Assembly: GCA_043101635.1 (NCBI GenBank)
Contig: JBICIE010000178.1
Span: forward strand, 1 to 47,207
DNA length: 47,207 bases
Direction of reading: 5' to 3'
Origin: CAYMJK01 sp043101635
GTDB taxonomy: Bacteria > Planctomycetota > Phycisphaerae > Phycisphaerales > UBA1924
This document shows positions 1 through 7,884 of the stretch, in pieces; the first letter of the stretch is position 1; each line of letters starts with the position of its first letter. The notes under the pieces were generated by a model. That model was not told the DNA's origin and made no database searches. It worked only from the letters and a program-made list of their open reading frames with translations. The translations under genes and the position numbers were made by a program.

Positions 1-2
1 CG

Positions 3-347
3 CCCTACGCGAACCCGGGCGGCGTGCGCGACGCGCTGGAGGCGACCGGCGGGCGCACCTACGCCGTGACCAATCGCCAGGCGCGGGAGGCGGCGGCGAT
101 GTTTCTGCGCACCGAGCGGCTGCCGATCGGGGACGCCGCGGCGGTGGCGGTGGGGGCGCTGATGCAGGCGGTGGGCGACGCCCGGGTCCGGCCGCACGAG
201 TCGGTCCTGCTGAACATCACGGGCAATGACGACGCCCTGCTGCGCCGTGACTACACCTTGCGAACGCTGAAGCCGAGCCTGAAGGTCGCGCCGGACCAGG
301 TCAGCGCCGACGGGGTGGCGGCGCTGGCATCCTACTTCACTGATTGA
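3..347 (+). CDS. Cysteate synthase / threonine synthase-like PLP enzyme, C-terminal fragment
   Basis: The gene enters from the left edge and only its last 114 residues are present. The stretch GDAAAVAVGALMQAV followed by SVLLNITG resembles the C-terminal part of fold-type II pyridoxal-phosphate enzymes of the threonine synthase/cysteate synthase group, where a hydrophobic helix precedes a 'VLLNITG' strand. The PLP lysine and the phosphate-binding loop lie outside the window. Cysteate synthase replaces the phosphate of O-phosphoserine with sulfite. The next gene, 69 bases downstream on the same strand, encodes an APS reductase that makes sulfite, so cysteate synthesis is an attractive reading. 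Threonine synthase cannot be excluded from this fragment. The family assignment is from recognition of the C-terminal motifs only. Confidence 0.6.
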   Translation, partial: PYANPGGVRDALEATGGRTYAVTNRQAREAAAMFLRTERLPIGDAAAVAVGALMQAVGDARVRPHESVLLNITGNDDALLRRDYTLRTLKPSLKVAPDQVSADGVAALASYFTD

Positions 348-360
348 GCCGCGTGCGGAG

Positions 361-366
361 TATGAT
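361..366 (+). promoter_or_regulatory. Possible -10 element (TATGAT) before the APS reductase gene
   Basis: TATGAT lies 50 bases upstream of the APS reductase ATG and just after the stop of the upstream gene. No convincing -35 was found at 17 bases. It may give the reductase its own transcript. Confidence 0.3.
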
Positions 367-416
367 CGGATGCGCGGCGGCCGGCTCGGGCGCGGGCTGT
401 GCGCGGAGAAGTCAGG

Positions 417-1160
417 ATGAGCGCTTCTTGCACGCTGGGTGACTTGCTTCCGGGCAGTGCTCAGCGGGCCGCGCGCGTTGCCGAGGCGGCCCGCCAACTG
501 GAAGGCAGGGAGCCCGGCGAGATCATCGACTGGGCGCTGGGGATCTTTGGCGCAGGCCTCGGCTTCACCACTGCGCTCGGGTACGGCGGCATCGTGCTGC
601 TGGACCTGTTGCGCCGGCGCACGGGGCTGGTGGAAGCGCATTTCATCGATACTGGGCATCACTTCGACGAGACGATCGAACTGCTCGGGCGCATCGAGGC
701 GTGGAGCGACGCGGCCGGGGCCGGACGCATCCGGTTCATCATCCTGCGGCCCGAAGTCAGCGACGAGGATGTGGTCCGCGCTGCCGGGTCGCCGCCCTGG
801 AAGGTCAACCCGGATGTGTGCTGCCGGCTGCGGAAGGTCGAGCCGCTGCAGCGCATCATCCACACGCGCGACGCCTGGCTCAGCGCCCTGCGGCGCGACC
901 AGGCCCAGTCGCGGGCGCAGATCGATGTCGTCCGCCTCGACGGGCGCGGCGTGCTGAAGATCCACCCGCTGGCGGGCTGGACGGCCCGGCAGTGCTGGGA
1001 CTACATCGGGGCCCACGGGCTGCCCTACAACCCGCTGCACGACTGCGGCTACCCGAGCGTCGGCTGCACGCACTGCACCGTGCCGGTGTACGCCGGTGAG
1101 CACGAGCGGACCGGGCGCTGGGCGAGCATCGGCAAGACGGAGTGCGGCCTGCACACCTGA
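417..1160 (+). CDS. cysH: Assimilatory APS reductase of the [4Fe-4S] type
   Basis: This 247-residue protein belongs to the PAPS/APS reductase family, which reduces activated sulfate to sulfite with thioredoxin-type donors. The nucleotide-binding region includes residues 50-58 and the DTGHHFDET stretch at 78-86. Paired cysteines C135-C136 and the CTHC pair at C217/C220 are the four ligands expected of the [4Fe-4S] cluster that marks APS-using enzymes. The C-terminal ECGLH motif supplies the catalytic Cys at 243. I chose the ATG because GGAG stands 8 bases ahead of it; an in-frame GTG 18 bases upstream is possible. It follows a cysteate-synthase-like gene, which could consume the sulfite. Cytoplasmic. 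Confidence 0.9.
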   Translation: MSASCTLGDLLPGSAQRAARVAEAARQLEGREPGEIIDWALGIFGAGLGFTTALGYGGIVLLDLLRRRTGLVEAHFIDTGHHFDETIELLGRIEAWSDAAGAGRIRFIILRPEVSDEDVVRAAGSPPWKVNPDVCCRLRKVEPLQRIIHTRDAWLSALRRDQAQSRAQIDVVRLDGRGVLKIHPLAGWTARQCWDYIGAHGLPYNPLHDCGYPSVGCTHCTVPVYAGEHERTGRWASIGKTECGLHT

Positions 1161-1324
1161 TGCGGTGATCGCTTTGATCCGTTGGAACCGGCGGCGTCCG
1201 GAGGCGTCTGACATTGGGACGGGCGCCGCGGGGCGGCCGGCGGCATCGGTCCGAAACCAGACATCACCCGGCGCAGCGCCATCACAATGATGCGCGATGC
1301 TGTCCCTGCGCCAAGGAGCCAGCC

Positions 1325-2095
1325 ATGCACGAGACCCGACGCATACGCACCCTGGCGCTGGCCGCGGCGGCCGCGGGGGCGCTCCCGCTGAACGCATCCG
1401 CCCAGGCGTTCCCGGTGCGGACCGCGCTGCAGGCGGCGCAGGATGACACGATGCAGAAGCTGCGCTGTCCGCTGACGTTCGATGTCGAAGCGCAGCGACT
1501 CGAGGATGTCATCGGTCTCATCGGGCGGCTTTCCGGCGCCGACATCGAGCCCCTGTGGGGTGACCAGCGTTCCGTCGACGGACTCGACAAGGATGCGATT
1601 GTCACGCTGCGGGTCCGGGACCTGCCGGCTCTGGCGGCGATCGAGCGCCTGCTGGCGGAACTTGGCGATGACTTCGGCCAGAGCCCGACCTGGCAGATGA
1701 GCGCGACCGGCGCGATCCAGATCGGGCCGAGGGCGGCGCTGAACCGGTACAGGCGCACCGTCATCTACGATGTCCGCGACCTGCTGATGCAGACGCCGGA
1801 CCATCCGCACGCCCTGGAAATCGATCTCCAGAGCGCGCTGCAGAGCCAGGGCGGCGCCGGCGGGCAGAGCCCGCTTCGCGGCGCGGAGCAGACCGATCCC
1901 GAGCCGCGCCCGAGCCTGGACCAGCGGGCCGCAGAGATCGAGCGCCTGCTGACCGACCTCGTCGAGCCGGACGAGTGGGCCAGCCGCGGCGGCGACGGGG
2001 CGATCGTCACGCGATGGCGCGGCGTGCTCATCATCCGCGCTGCCGACTACATTCACCGCGGGATCAACGGCTACCTGAGCCAGCCGGGGGCGTGA
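1325..2095 (+). CDS. Exported protein with a secretin N-terminal-like domain
   Basis: The product is 256 residues long. It begins with charged residues and an Ala/Leu-rich segment ending in NASAQA, a plausible signal peptide. Residues of about 45-110 (FDVEAQRLEDVIGLI and a following I-x-P-L-W strand) resemble the small STN/secretin N0-like domain found in many planctomycete proteins. AAGGAG sits 6 bases before the ATG. The Gln/Gly/Pro-rich region near residues 170-205 looks like a linker to a C-terminal segment with RGVLIIRA, which echoes the 'gVLiVrq/a' end of related proteins. The molecular function is unknown. It stands alone between the sulfur genes and the convergent xdhC gene. Confidence 0.65.
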   Translation: MHETRRIRTLALAAAAAGALPLNASAQAFPVRTALQAAQDDTMQKLRCPLTFDVEAQRLEDVIGLIGRLSGADIEPLWGDQRSVDGLDKDAIVTLRVRDLPALAAIERLLAELGDDFGQSPTWQMSATGAIQIGPRAALNRYRRTVIYDVRDLLMQTPDHPHALEIDLQSALQSQGGAGGQSPLRGAEQTDPEPRPSLDQRAAEIERLLTDLVEPDEWASRGGDGAIVTRWRGVLIIRAADYIHRGINGYLSQPGA

Positions 2096-2126
2096 CGCCG
2101 CTCCTGAAGACGCCGCTCTCGCGTGT

Positions 2127-3101
2127 TCAGCCGGGTCGGGTCGCGGTTGTTGGAATCTCGGAGACCTGGACGCTGCTGGCAGCCGCGGCGCTGCTGCGCC
2201 TGTGGCGGATCAGTTCTGCGCAGATGCTTACCGCAATCTCCTGCACCGTCTGGGCGCCGATGTCGATGCCGATCGGGCTTGAGACGCTGTCCAGCGCCCT
2301 GTCGCTGACGCCGGCGGCCCGAAGGTCGTCGAAGACCATCTTCCGCTTTCTGCGGCTGCCGATCAGGCCGACGTACCCGGGCTGATCATCCCGGGACAGC
2401 GTCGCCAGCAGCGACTCGTAATCCTGCTGGTGGCTGCGGGTCACGATCGCGATGTAGCTGCGATGGTCCAGCAACTGCGCCCGCAGGGCGGCCGCCGGAT
2501 CGGCCGGCAGCGTCCGGACTCGCGGGTCGAAGCGGCCCGGCGTGGTCAGTTCCGCGCGATCGTCGATGATGGTCACATCGAAGTCCAGTGTCACGGCCAG
2601 GTTGGCCAGCGCCTGGCCGCAGTGTCCGGCGCCGATGACCAGCAGGCGCGGGGGCGGTTGCGCGCGCAGCGTGAACCGGCGTCGGGTGGCGTCGCCATCT
2701 GCGACTTCGAACATCAGTTCGAGGTCCTCGCCCTCCGTGCGCCGGCGCAGCGCCGCTTCGCACGCGTCGATCGGCACGGCGCCCGGGACCGGGGCCAGCG
2801 CGATCTCCATCACGCCGCCGCAGATCGCGCCGATTGTCTTGCCGCGGATGTGCGTCAGGTCGTAGGTCGCCAGCCGACCGGTCCCTGCCGCGCTCGCCTC
2901 CAGCGCGTCACAGATGACCTGGGCTTCGACGAAGCCGCCGCCGATCGTGCCCTCGATCGAGCCGTCCTGGCGCACCAGCATCATCGCGCCGGCGACCTGC
3001 GGCGTCGAGCCGCGGGCGCTGGTGACGATGCACAGCGCGCACGCGCGTCCGTGCTGGGCCTCGGCGATTGCGGATGCGAGGATGTGCGGAACCGTGTCCA
3101 T
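2127..3101 (-). CDS. xdhC: XdhC/CoxI-family molybdenum cofactor chaperone
   Basis: The 324-residue protein has the two XdhC parts. The N-terminal part carries ARGSTPQVAGAMMLV and GTIGGGFVEA. The C-terminal Rossmann-like part carries VIGAGHCGQALA, the TRSHQQDYE loop and the YVGLIGSRRKR motif. Proteins of this family bind and sulfurate the molybdenum cofactor and insert it into molybdenum hydroxylases such as E. coli PaoABC (through PaoD). The gene is divergent from the MocA-type gene 49 bases away and the hydroxylase genes follow on the other strand, so its client is almost certainly that enzyme. I placed the start at this ATG because a GAGGAG lies upstream and the longer reading frame would run into the neighbouring gene. 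Confidence 0.9.
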   Translation of the reverse strand: MDTVPHILASAIAEAQHGRACALCIVTSARGSTPQVAGAMMLVRQDGSIEGTIGGGFVEAQVICDALEASAAGTGRLATYDLTHIRGKTIGAICGGVMEIALAPVPGAVPIDACEAALRRRTEGEDLELMFEVADGDATRRRFTLRAQPPPRLLVIGAGHCGQALANLAVTLDFDVTIIDDRAELTTPGRFDPRVRTLPADPAAALRAQLLDHRSYIAIVTRSHQQDYESLLATLSRDDQPGYVGLIGSRRKRKMVFDDLRAAGVSDRALDSVSSPIGIDIGAQTVQEIAVSICAELIRHRRSSAAAASSVQVSEIPTTATRPG

Positions 3102-3123
3102 CGATGGCTGGCGCCTCCTCTTT

Positions 3124-3131
3124 ACTATAGT
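3124..3131. promoter_or_regulatory. Shared symmetric -10 region for the divergent xdhC and mocA-type genes
   Basis: ACTATAGT is a perfect 8-base palindrome, so TATAGT can be read as a -10 on both strands. It lies between the two divergent starts, 20 bases before the rightward ATG and 23 before the leftward one. Neither strand shows a clear -35. The two genes may therefore compete for or share polymerase. Confidence 0.4.
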
Positions 3132-3150
3132 TGGACCCTTTCGGGAGCGC

Positions 3151-3780
3151 ATGGTGCAGCCCAGCCAGTCCAGTCGCAGCGCCCGGGTCGTCGCGATCAT
3201 CCCCGCCGCGGGGCGATCGCAGCGCATGGGTCGGCCGAAGCCGCTCGTGCCGGTCGATGGCCGCCCGATGCTGCTGGCGACAATCGAGCCGTTTCGTGCG
3301 CAGCCGGGCCTGGAGGTGATCGTCGTGACCAGGTCCGAGATCGCGGCCGCGCTCGATCTTGATGCCGCGGGCGTCATGGTGGTCTGCAACGACGATCCCG
3401 ACGCGGAGATGATCGACTCGATCCGGCTCGGCATCCGCGCAGCGCAGCGGCCCGGGCCCGGCCCGGCGGGGTGGCTCATCACGCCGGGCGATCAGCCCGG
3501 ATTGGATCCGGCGGATGTTCGCCGCTGCATCGAGCGGTTCGATGCCGATTCCTCGCGCATCGTCATCGCGGCGCATGGGGGCCGGCGCGGGCACCCCGCG
3601 ATCATCCCGGCCGGGCTGTCGCCCGACATCTTCTCGCCGCTGTGCGACCAGGGACTCAATCAACTCATGCAGCGTCATGAAGAGCGCATCACGCTGGTGG
3701 AGTGCGAGTCGCCGTCGGTGACGACCAACATCAACACGGTGGCCGATCTTCCGGCGCGGGACCGGCCCGGCGCCGGCTGA
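3151..3780 (+). CDS. mocA: MocA-type molybdenum cofactor cytidylyltransferase
   Basis: This 209-residue NTP transferase has the start motif IIPAAGRSQRMGRPKPL, in which the AAG-x-S/R-x-R-M-G-x-x-K loop binds the nucleotide, and LITPGDQPGLDP, where GDQP holds the metal-binding Asp. MocA links CTP to molybdopterin to give the dinucleotide form used by many aldehyde- and CO-dehydrogenase-type enzymes; MobA does the same with GTP. The gene lies between xdhC and the structural genes of a molybdenum hydroxylase, which favours MocA. GGGAG is close to the ATG. Cytoplasmic. Generic MobA-like transferase is the alternative. Confidence 0.85.
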   Translation: MVQPSQSSRSARVVAIIPAAGRSQRMGRPKPLVPVDGRPMLLATIEPFRAQPGLEVIVVTRSEIAAALDLDAAGVMVVCNDDPDAEMIDSIRLGIRAAQRPGPGPAGWLITPGDQPGLDPADVRRCIERFDADSSRIVIAAHGGRRGHPAIIPAGLSPDIFSPLCDQGLNQLMQRHEERITLVECESPSVTTNINTVADLPARDRPGAG

Positions 3781-3863
3781 GGGCGGCTGCGGGGGTTTCT
3801 GCCGGCGCCCTTTCGGACCCGCGCCATCCGTGGTACCATGGCGCACAGCGAGGAGGCCCCGGC

Positions 3864-4523
3864 ATGGACCGCAGCGAACAGGCCCGCGGCAAACAGGCTC
3901 CGCCGGATCGGCAGGGGGGTGTCAGCCGCAGAGAGTTCATCCAGACGCTCGGCGTGACTGCCGCGGCAGGCTCGCTGGCGCACGTCGCCGAAGCCCGCGC
4001 GCCGGAGGAGGAACAGCCGGAGGTCATCGGACCCGGTCCGGCGCCGGTGACGCTGAAGGTCAATGGCAAGGCAATGCGCGCGCAGATCGAATCGTCGACG
4101 ACGCTGCTGGACGCGTTGCGACTGCATCTCAATCTCACCGGGTCCAAGGAAGTCTGCGACCGCGGCGCGTGCGGCGCCTGCTCGGTGCTGGTCGATGGCG
4201 AACTGGTGGCGTCCTGCATGATGCTGGCCCACGACGCCGTCGGCGCCGAGATCACCACCATCGAGGGCCTCGCCGATGGCGACACGCTCGATCCGGTGCA
4301 GGAGTCATTCCTGCGTCACGACGCCCTGCAGTGCGGCTACTGCACGCCGGGGCTGATCATGGCGAGCAGGTACCTGCTCAATCACCGGCCGAAGCCGACG
4401 CTGGACCAGATCAAGGCGGGGCTGAGCGGCAATCTGTGCCGGTGCGGCGCCTACACCAACATCTACAACGCGGTGCTGGACGCCTCGGGCCAGCCGCCGG
4501 TCCGCGATGGAGGGGAGGCCTGA
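3864..4523 (+). CDS. Tat-exported [2Fe-2S] subunit of a molybdenum hydroxylase
   Basis: The 219-residue protein starts with a twin-arginine signal (SRREFIQTLG, residues 21-30) and then has the two [2Fe-2S] domains of the xanthine dehydrogenase family. The plant-type cluster ligands are C98, C103, C106 and C118. The second, all-helical domain has C157 and C160 in QCGYCTPG and C192/C194 in LCRCG. It passes electrons from the molybdenum site to FAD. The Tat signal on this subunit matches the periplasmic PaoA type, and the other two subunits lack one, so the assembled complex is probably exported together. AGGAGG lies 7 bases before the ATG. The next gene begins 1 base after its stop. Confidence 0.92.
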   Translation: MDRSEQARGKQAPPDRQGGVSRREFIQTLGVTAAAGSLAHVAEARAPEEEQPEVIGPGPAPVTLKVNGKAMRAQIESSTTLLDALRLHLNLTGSKEVCDRGACGACSVLVDGELVASCMMLAHDAVGAEITTIEGLADGDTLDPVQESFLRHDALQCGYCTPGLIMASRYLLNHRPKPTLDQIKAGLSGNLCRCGAYTNIYNAVLDASGQPPVRDGGEA

Positions 4524-4524
4524 C

Positions 4525-6627
4525 ATGTCAATCGCCGACCAGATCCCGACGGTCATGCCCACGCAGAACCGCCCGCAGAACCTGGGCGCCTCGATGGATG
4601 ATGACACGGCCCGCCTCGATGGCGTGGCCAAGGTCACGGGCAAGGCCCGTTACGGGCGCGATGTCTATCCGAAGGATGCGCTGTTTGCGGCGTTCGTGCG
4701 CTGCCCGTACGGCGCCGGCGAGTTGAGTTCCTCTGATCGTGAGGCGGCCCTCGCCGTGCCCGGCGTGCTCGAGGTCGAAATCGATGGCGAGCGCGGCAAC
4801 TACGACGGGCACAACATCGGGCACATCGTGGCTGAATCCAAGAGCGCCATGGGGCGCGGGCTGCGCGCGCTCAACGCCCAGTGGCGCCCCCGCAACCTGA
4901 CGACCACGATCGAGGAGAACATCGAGGGCGAGCCCGAGCCGAACGACTCCACCCGCCAGTTGCTCGAGCGGGCCGACCACGTACACGAGGCGGTCTACAG
5001 CACACCCGTGCAGACGCATTCGCCGCTGGAGACCCACGGCGCCTCGATCGACTTCGAAGGGGACCGCGTCATCGCGTATGTCTCCACGCAGGGCACGTTC
5101 TCCGCCCGCGATGGCCTCGGCGACGCCCTCGGCATGCCCGAGTCGCAGTACGAGGTGCGCTGCGAGTACATCGGCGGCGGCTTTGGCAGCAAGCTCAACG
5201 GGGCCGGCAAGGAGGGCGCCCTTGCAGCGCGCCTGGCCGTCAAGTACAAGCGCCCGACCTGGTGCTTCACGAGCCGGGAGGAAGATCACCTCGATACCGG
5301 CAACCGGCCCTCCAGCCGCACCGTCGTGAAGGTCGGCTTCAACAACGATGGCGAGATCCTCGGCGGCATGATCCAGACCTATGGCGGGGTCGGCGTCTCC
5401 CGCGGCGGTGGGGGCGTGGGCATTCCATCGGGCCAGTACCGTCTCGGCGAGATCGACAAGCGCCACGAAGATGTCGGCTTCAACGCCGGGGCGCCGCGCC
5501 CCTTCCGGGCGCCCGGGCGGCCGCAGGGCGTCTTCGCCGAGGAACTGATGCTGGATGAGATTGCCACGGCGGCCGGCGTCGATCCGCTGGAACTGCGCCT
5601 GCGCCTTGACACCTCCGAGGTCCGTCGCCAGATGCTCAGCGCTGGCGCAGACCGCATCGGATGGGGGCGGCGCCAGCCGACCGGCTCGCAGACCGGCGCC
5701 CGCCGTCGCGGCTTTGGCATCGGCGCGTGCAGTTGGGGCCGCTTCCCCGCCAACGCCGAGGCCGAGGTGATCGTGCACCCGGACGGCTCGGTCGAGCTGC
5801 TCACCGGCACGCAGGACATCGGCACCGGCCAGCGCACCGCGATGGCCGTCGTCGTCGCCGAGTACCTCGGGATTCCGCTGCATCACGTGCAGGTGCGTAT
5901 CGGCAACTCACGTTATCCGATCGGCCCGGCTTCCGGCGGCTCGATGACCGCGCACAACACCGCGCCGGCGGTGATGGTGGCCGCCGAGGACGCAAAGGGC
6001 AAACTGCTGTCGGCGCTGGCCGACCGGGAAGGCGGTGACGCCAGTGAGTACGCCATCGCCGATGGCGTCGTCACGCGGAACAACGCACGCATCTGCGACT
6101 GGGGCGAGTTGTGCCAGCGCATCGCCACCCAGCGCATCACCGGGCGCGGCGACCGGGCCACCGGCGTCGAGCGCCACGGCGGCGAGGGAACCAGCGACGG
6201 CGTGCAGTTCGCCGAGGTGGTCATTGATACTGAGACGGGCATCGTGCGGCCCGTGCGCATCATCGCCATGCAGGCCTGCGGCAAGGTCATCTGCCGCAAG
6301 ACGGCCGAGAGCCAGATCATCGGCGGCGTGACGCAGGGCGTCAGCTATGCCCTCTTCGAGAACAAGATCCTCGACCGGCGCACCGGCTCGATGGTCAATC
6401 CGAACCTGGAGCAGTACAAGATCGCCGGCGCCCGCGATGTGCCGCACATCGAGCCGGTGCTGTGGACCGAGGGCCAGACCGGGGTGCGGTCGCTCGGGGA
6501 GCCGCCGACGATCCCGACCGCCGGCGCCATCGCCTGCGCTGTGTTCAACGCCATCGGCGCCCCGGTGCGCAACCTGCCCATCACGCCCGACAAGGTGCTC
6601 GCCGCGCTGGAAGGAGGCGCCGCGTGA
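4525..6627 (+). CDS. Molybdenum-binding catalytic subunit of a periplasmic aldehyde-oxidase-like enzyme
   Basis: This 700-residue protein has the features of the large subunit of xanthine dehydrogenase/aldehyde oxidoreductases: QTHSPLETHG, the glycine-rich GGGFGSK loop, APRPFRAPGRPQG, GTQDIGTGQRT and GPASGGSMTAHNT at the cofactor, and near the end RSLGEPPTIP, whose Glu (about residue 659) is the catalytic base of the family. It hydroxylates an aldehyde or N-heterocycle with water as oxygen donor. I cannot name the substrate. The first ATG at 4507 is less likely than this one, which has GGAGGGGAGG just upstream. It overlaps the FAD subunit gene by 4 bases (GTGA). The order FeS-Mo-FAD differs from E. 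coli paoABC, which is FeS-FAD-Mo. Confidence 0.92.
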   Translation: MSIADQIPTVMPTQNRPQNLGASMDDDTARLDGVAKVTGKARYGRDVYPKDALFAAFVRCPYGAGELSSSDREAALAVPGVLEVEIDGERGNYDGHNIGHIVAESKSAMGRGLRALNAQWRPRNLTTTIEENIEGEPEPNDSTRQLLERADHVHEAVYSTPVQTHSPLETHGASIDFEGDRVIAYVSTQGTFSARDGLGDALGMPESQYEVRCEYIGGGFGSKLNGAGKEGALAARLAVKYKRPTWCFTSREEDHLDTGNRPSSRTVVKVGFNNDGEILGGMIQTYGGVGVSRGGGGVGIPSGQYRLGEIDKRHEDVGFNAGAPRPFRAPGRPQGVFAEELMLDEIATAAGVDPLELRLRLDTSEVRRQMLSAGADRIGWGRRQPTGSQTGARRRGFGIGACSWGRFPANAEAEVIVHPDGSVELLTGTQDIGTGQRTAMAVVVAEYLGIPLHHVQVRIGNSRYPIGPASGGSMTAHNTAPAVMVAAEDAKGKLLSALADREGGDASEYAIADGVVTRNNARICDWGELCQRIATQRITGRGDRATGVERHGGEGTSDGVQFAEVVIDTETGIVRPVRIIAMQACGKVICRKTAESQIIGGVTQGVSYALFENKILDRRTGSMVNPNLEQYKIAGARDVPHIEPVLWTEGQTGVRSLGEPPTIPTAGAIACAVFNAIGAPVRNLPITPDKVLAALEGGAA

Positions 6628-7619
6628 ACCCGTTTTCGCTCACACGGCCGAACTCGCTGGAGGCCGCCGCGGCGACCTTCGCCGAAGACCGCTTCGCGCT
6701 GCCGGTGCTCAAGGGCGGGGGCATGGACCTGCTGGACCTGCTCAAGGAAGGGCTGATCGAGCCGGACGCCCTCGTCGATGTCAAGCGCCTCGGGCGGGAT
6801 GGCCCGCCGATCGGGCGCGAGGGAGGGCGCATCCGCATCGCCGGCGCTGCGACGCTCGCGGAGATCGCGGCCGATCCACTGCTGGGCGATCAGGCGCCGG
6901 TCATCGCTCAAGCGGTGTACGACGCCGCCTCGCCGCAGGTGCGCACGGTGGCGACAGCCGCGGGCAACCTGCTGCAGCGGCCGCGCTGCTGGTATTTCCG
7001 CAATCGCAAGTTCCACTGCAACAAGAAGGGCGGGAGCCAGTGCTTCGCGATGGATGGCGAGAATCGCTATCACGCCATCTTCCACCGCGGGCCATGCGTG
7101 ATCGTGCATCCGTCGAATCTGGCGCCGGCGCTGCACGTACTGGACGGGCAGGCGCACCTGGTCGGCGGGCAGCGCGACTCGATCGCCATCGCCGATCTGT
7201 TCCACATGCCGGACCGGGGCATCCTCGACGAGCACAACCTGGCGACCGGCGAGGTCATCACGCATCTGACTGTCAGGCCCGGCGCCGCCAGCGGCTTTTA
7301 CGCGATCAAGGAGCGGCAGAGCTTTGACTGGCCGCTGGCCATAGCGGCGGTGGCGCTGGAGCTTGATGGCCCGGTGATCCGGGCAGCCCGCGTGTGCGCC
7401 GGGGCGGTGGCGCCTGTGCCGTGGCCGCTGCCGCAGGTTGAGCAGGCGCTCGCGGGCGTGTCGGTCGAGGATGATGAGACCCTGCGGGCCGCGTGCGCCA
7501 TCTCGATCGAGGGCGCCGAGCCCCTGTCGCAGAACGCCTACAAGCTGAAGCTGCTGCCTGTGGCCGTGCGCCGGGCGGTGCTGCGAGCCGCCGGACGCGG
7601 CGAGGAGCCGACATCATGA
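6624..7619 (+). CDS. FAD-binding subunit of the molybdenum hydroxylase, with a predicted extra [4Fe-4S] site
   Basis: The 331-residue protein is the medium subunit of a xanthine-dehydrogenase-type enzyme. Its N-terminal half has the FAD-binding VLKGGGMDLLDLLKEG and TVATAAGNLLQRPRCW segments. A Cys-containing insertion follows: four cysteines occur within about 40 residues (RCWYFR, HCNKK, SQCFA, GPCVIV). The same arrangement in PaoB and in 4-hydroxybenzoyl-CoA reductase binds an additional [4Fe-4S] cluster, so I predict one here. The start is a GTG overlapping the previous stop, with AAGGAGG 6 bases upstream. It ends in an ATGA overlap with the small Cys-rich gene. It has no signal peptide of its own. 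Confidence 0.9.
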   Translation: MNPFSLTRPNSLEAAAATFAEDRFALPVLKGGGMDLLDLLKEGLIEPDALVDVKRLGRDGPPIGREGGRIRIAGAATLAEIAADPLLGDQAPVIAQAVYDAASPQVRTVATAAGNLLQRPRCWYFRNRKFHCNKKGGSQCFAMDGENRYHAIFHRGPCVIVHPSNLAPALHVLDGQAHLVGGQRDSIAIADLFHMPDRGILDEHNLATGEVITHLTVRPGAASGFYAIKERQSFDWPLAIAAVALELDGPVIRAARVCAGAVAPVPWPLPQVEQALAGVSVEDDETLRAACAISIEGAEPLSQNAYKLKLLPVAVRRAVLRAAGRGEEPTS

Positions 7620-7843
7620 CCGAGCCGCGCCCTCTGGATCTGAAGCCCGCCTGCATGAAGCTGCGTCACAAGATGATGTACTGCGACGTGCGCCAGCAGA
7701 CGCCGGGGCAGGTGGATGTTTCCAGCGACACCACCGTCTTCTTCTGCGCGCGCACGCACGACGCTCTCGGCCCGGACGCCGAGCCGGTGGGGCCGGCCCA
7801 GTGCGCGCCGGGGCGCGCCTGCTACTGCGCGCGGCAGGGGTAA
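7616..7843 (+). CDS. Small Cys-rich protein, last gene of the molybdenum hydroxylase operon
   Basis: The 75-residue product starts at an ATG that overlaps the stop of the FAD subunit gene by 4 bases (ATGA), so it is very likely translated with it. Cysteines occur in PACMK, YCDVR, FFCAR, QCAPG and ACYCA, six in all, a density suggesting a metal or Fe-S site. There is no signal peptide. I do not recognise the family. A small electron carrier, an assembly factor or a metal-binding partner for the hydroxylase would fit the position, but that is inference only. Confidence 0.7.
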   Translation: MTEPRPLDLKPACMKLRHKMMYCDVRQQTPGQVDVSSDTTVFFCARTHDALGPDAEPVGPAQCAPGRACYCARQG

Positions 7844-7884
7844 GGTCGGCGCCGCTTGCGACTTGAGCGATCCGTGATCGGCGG

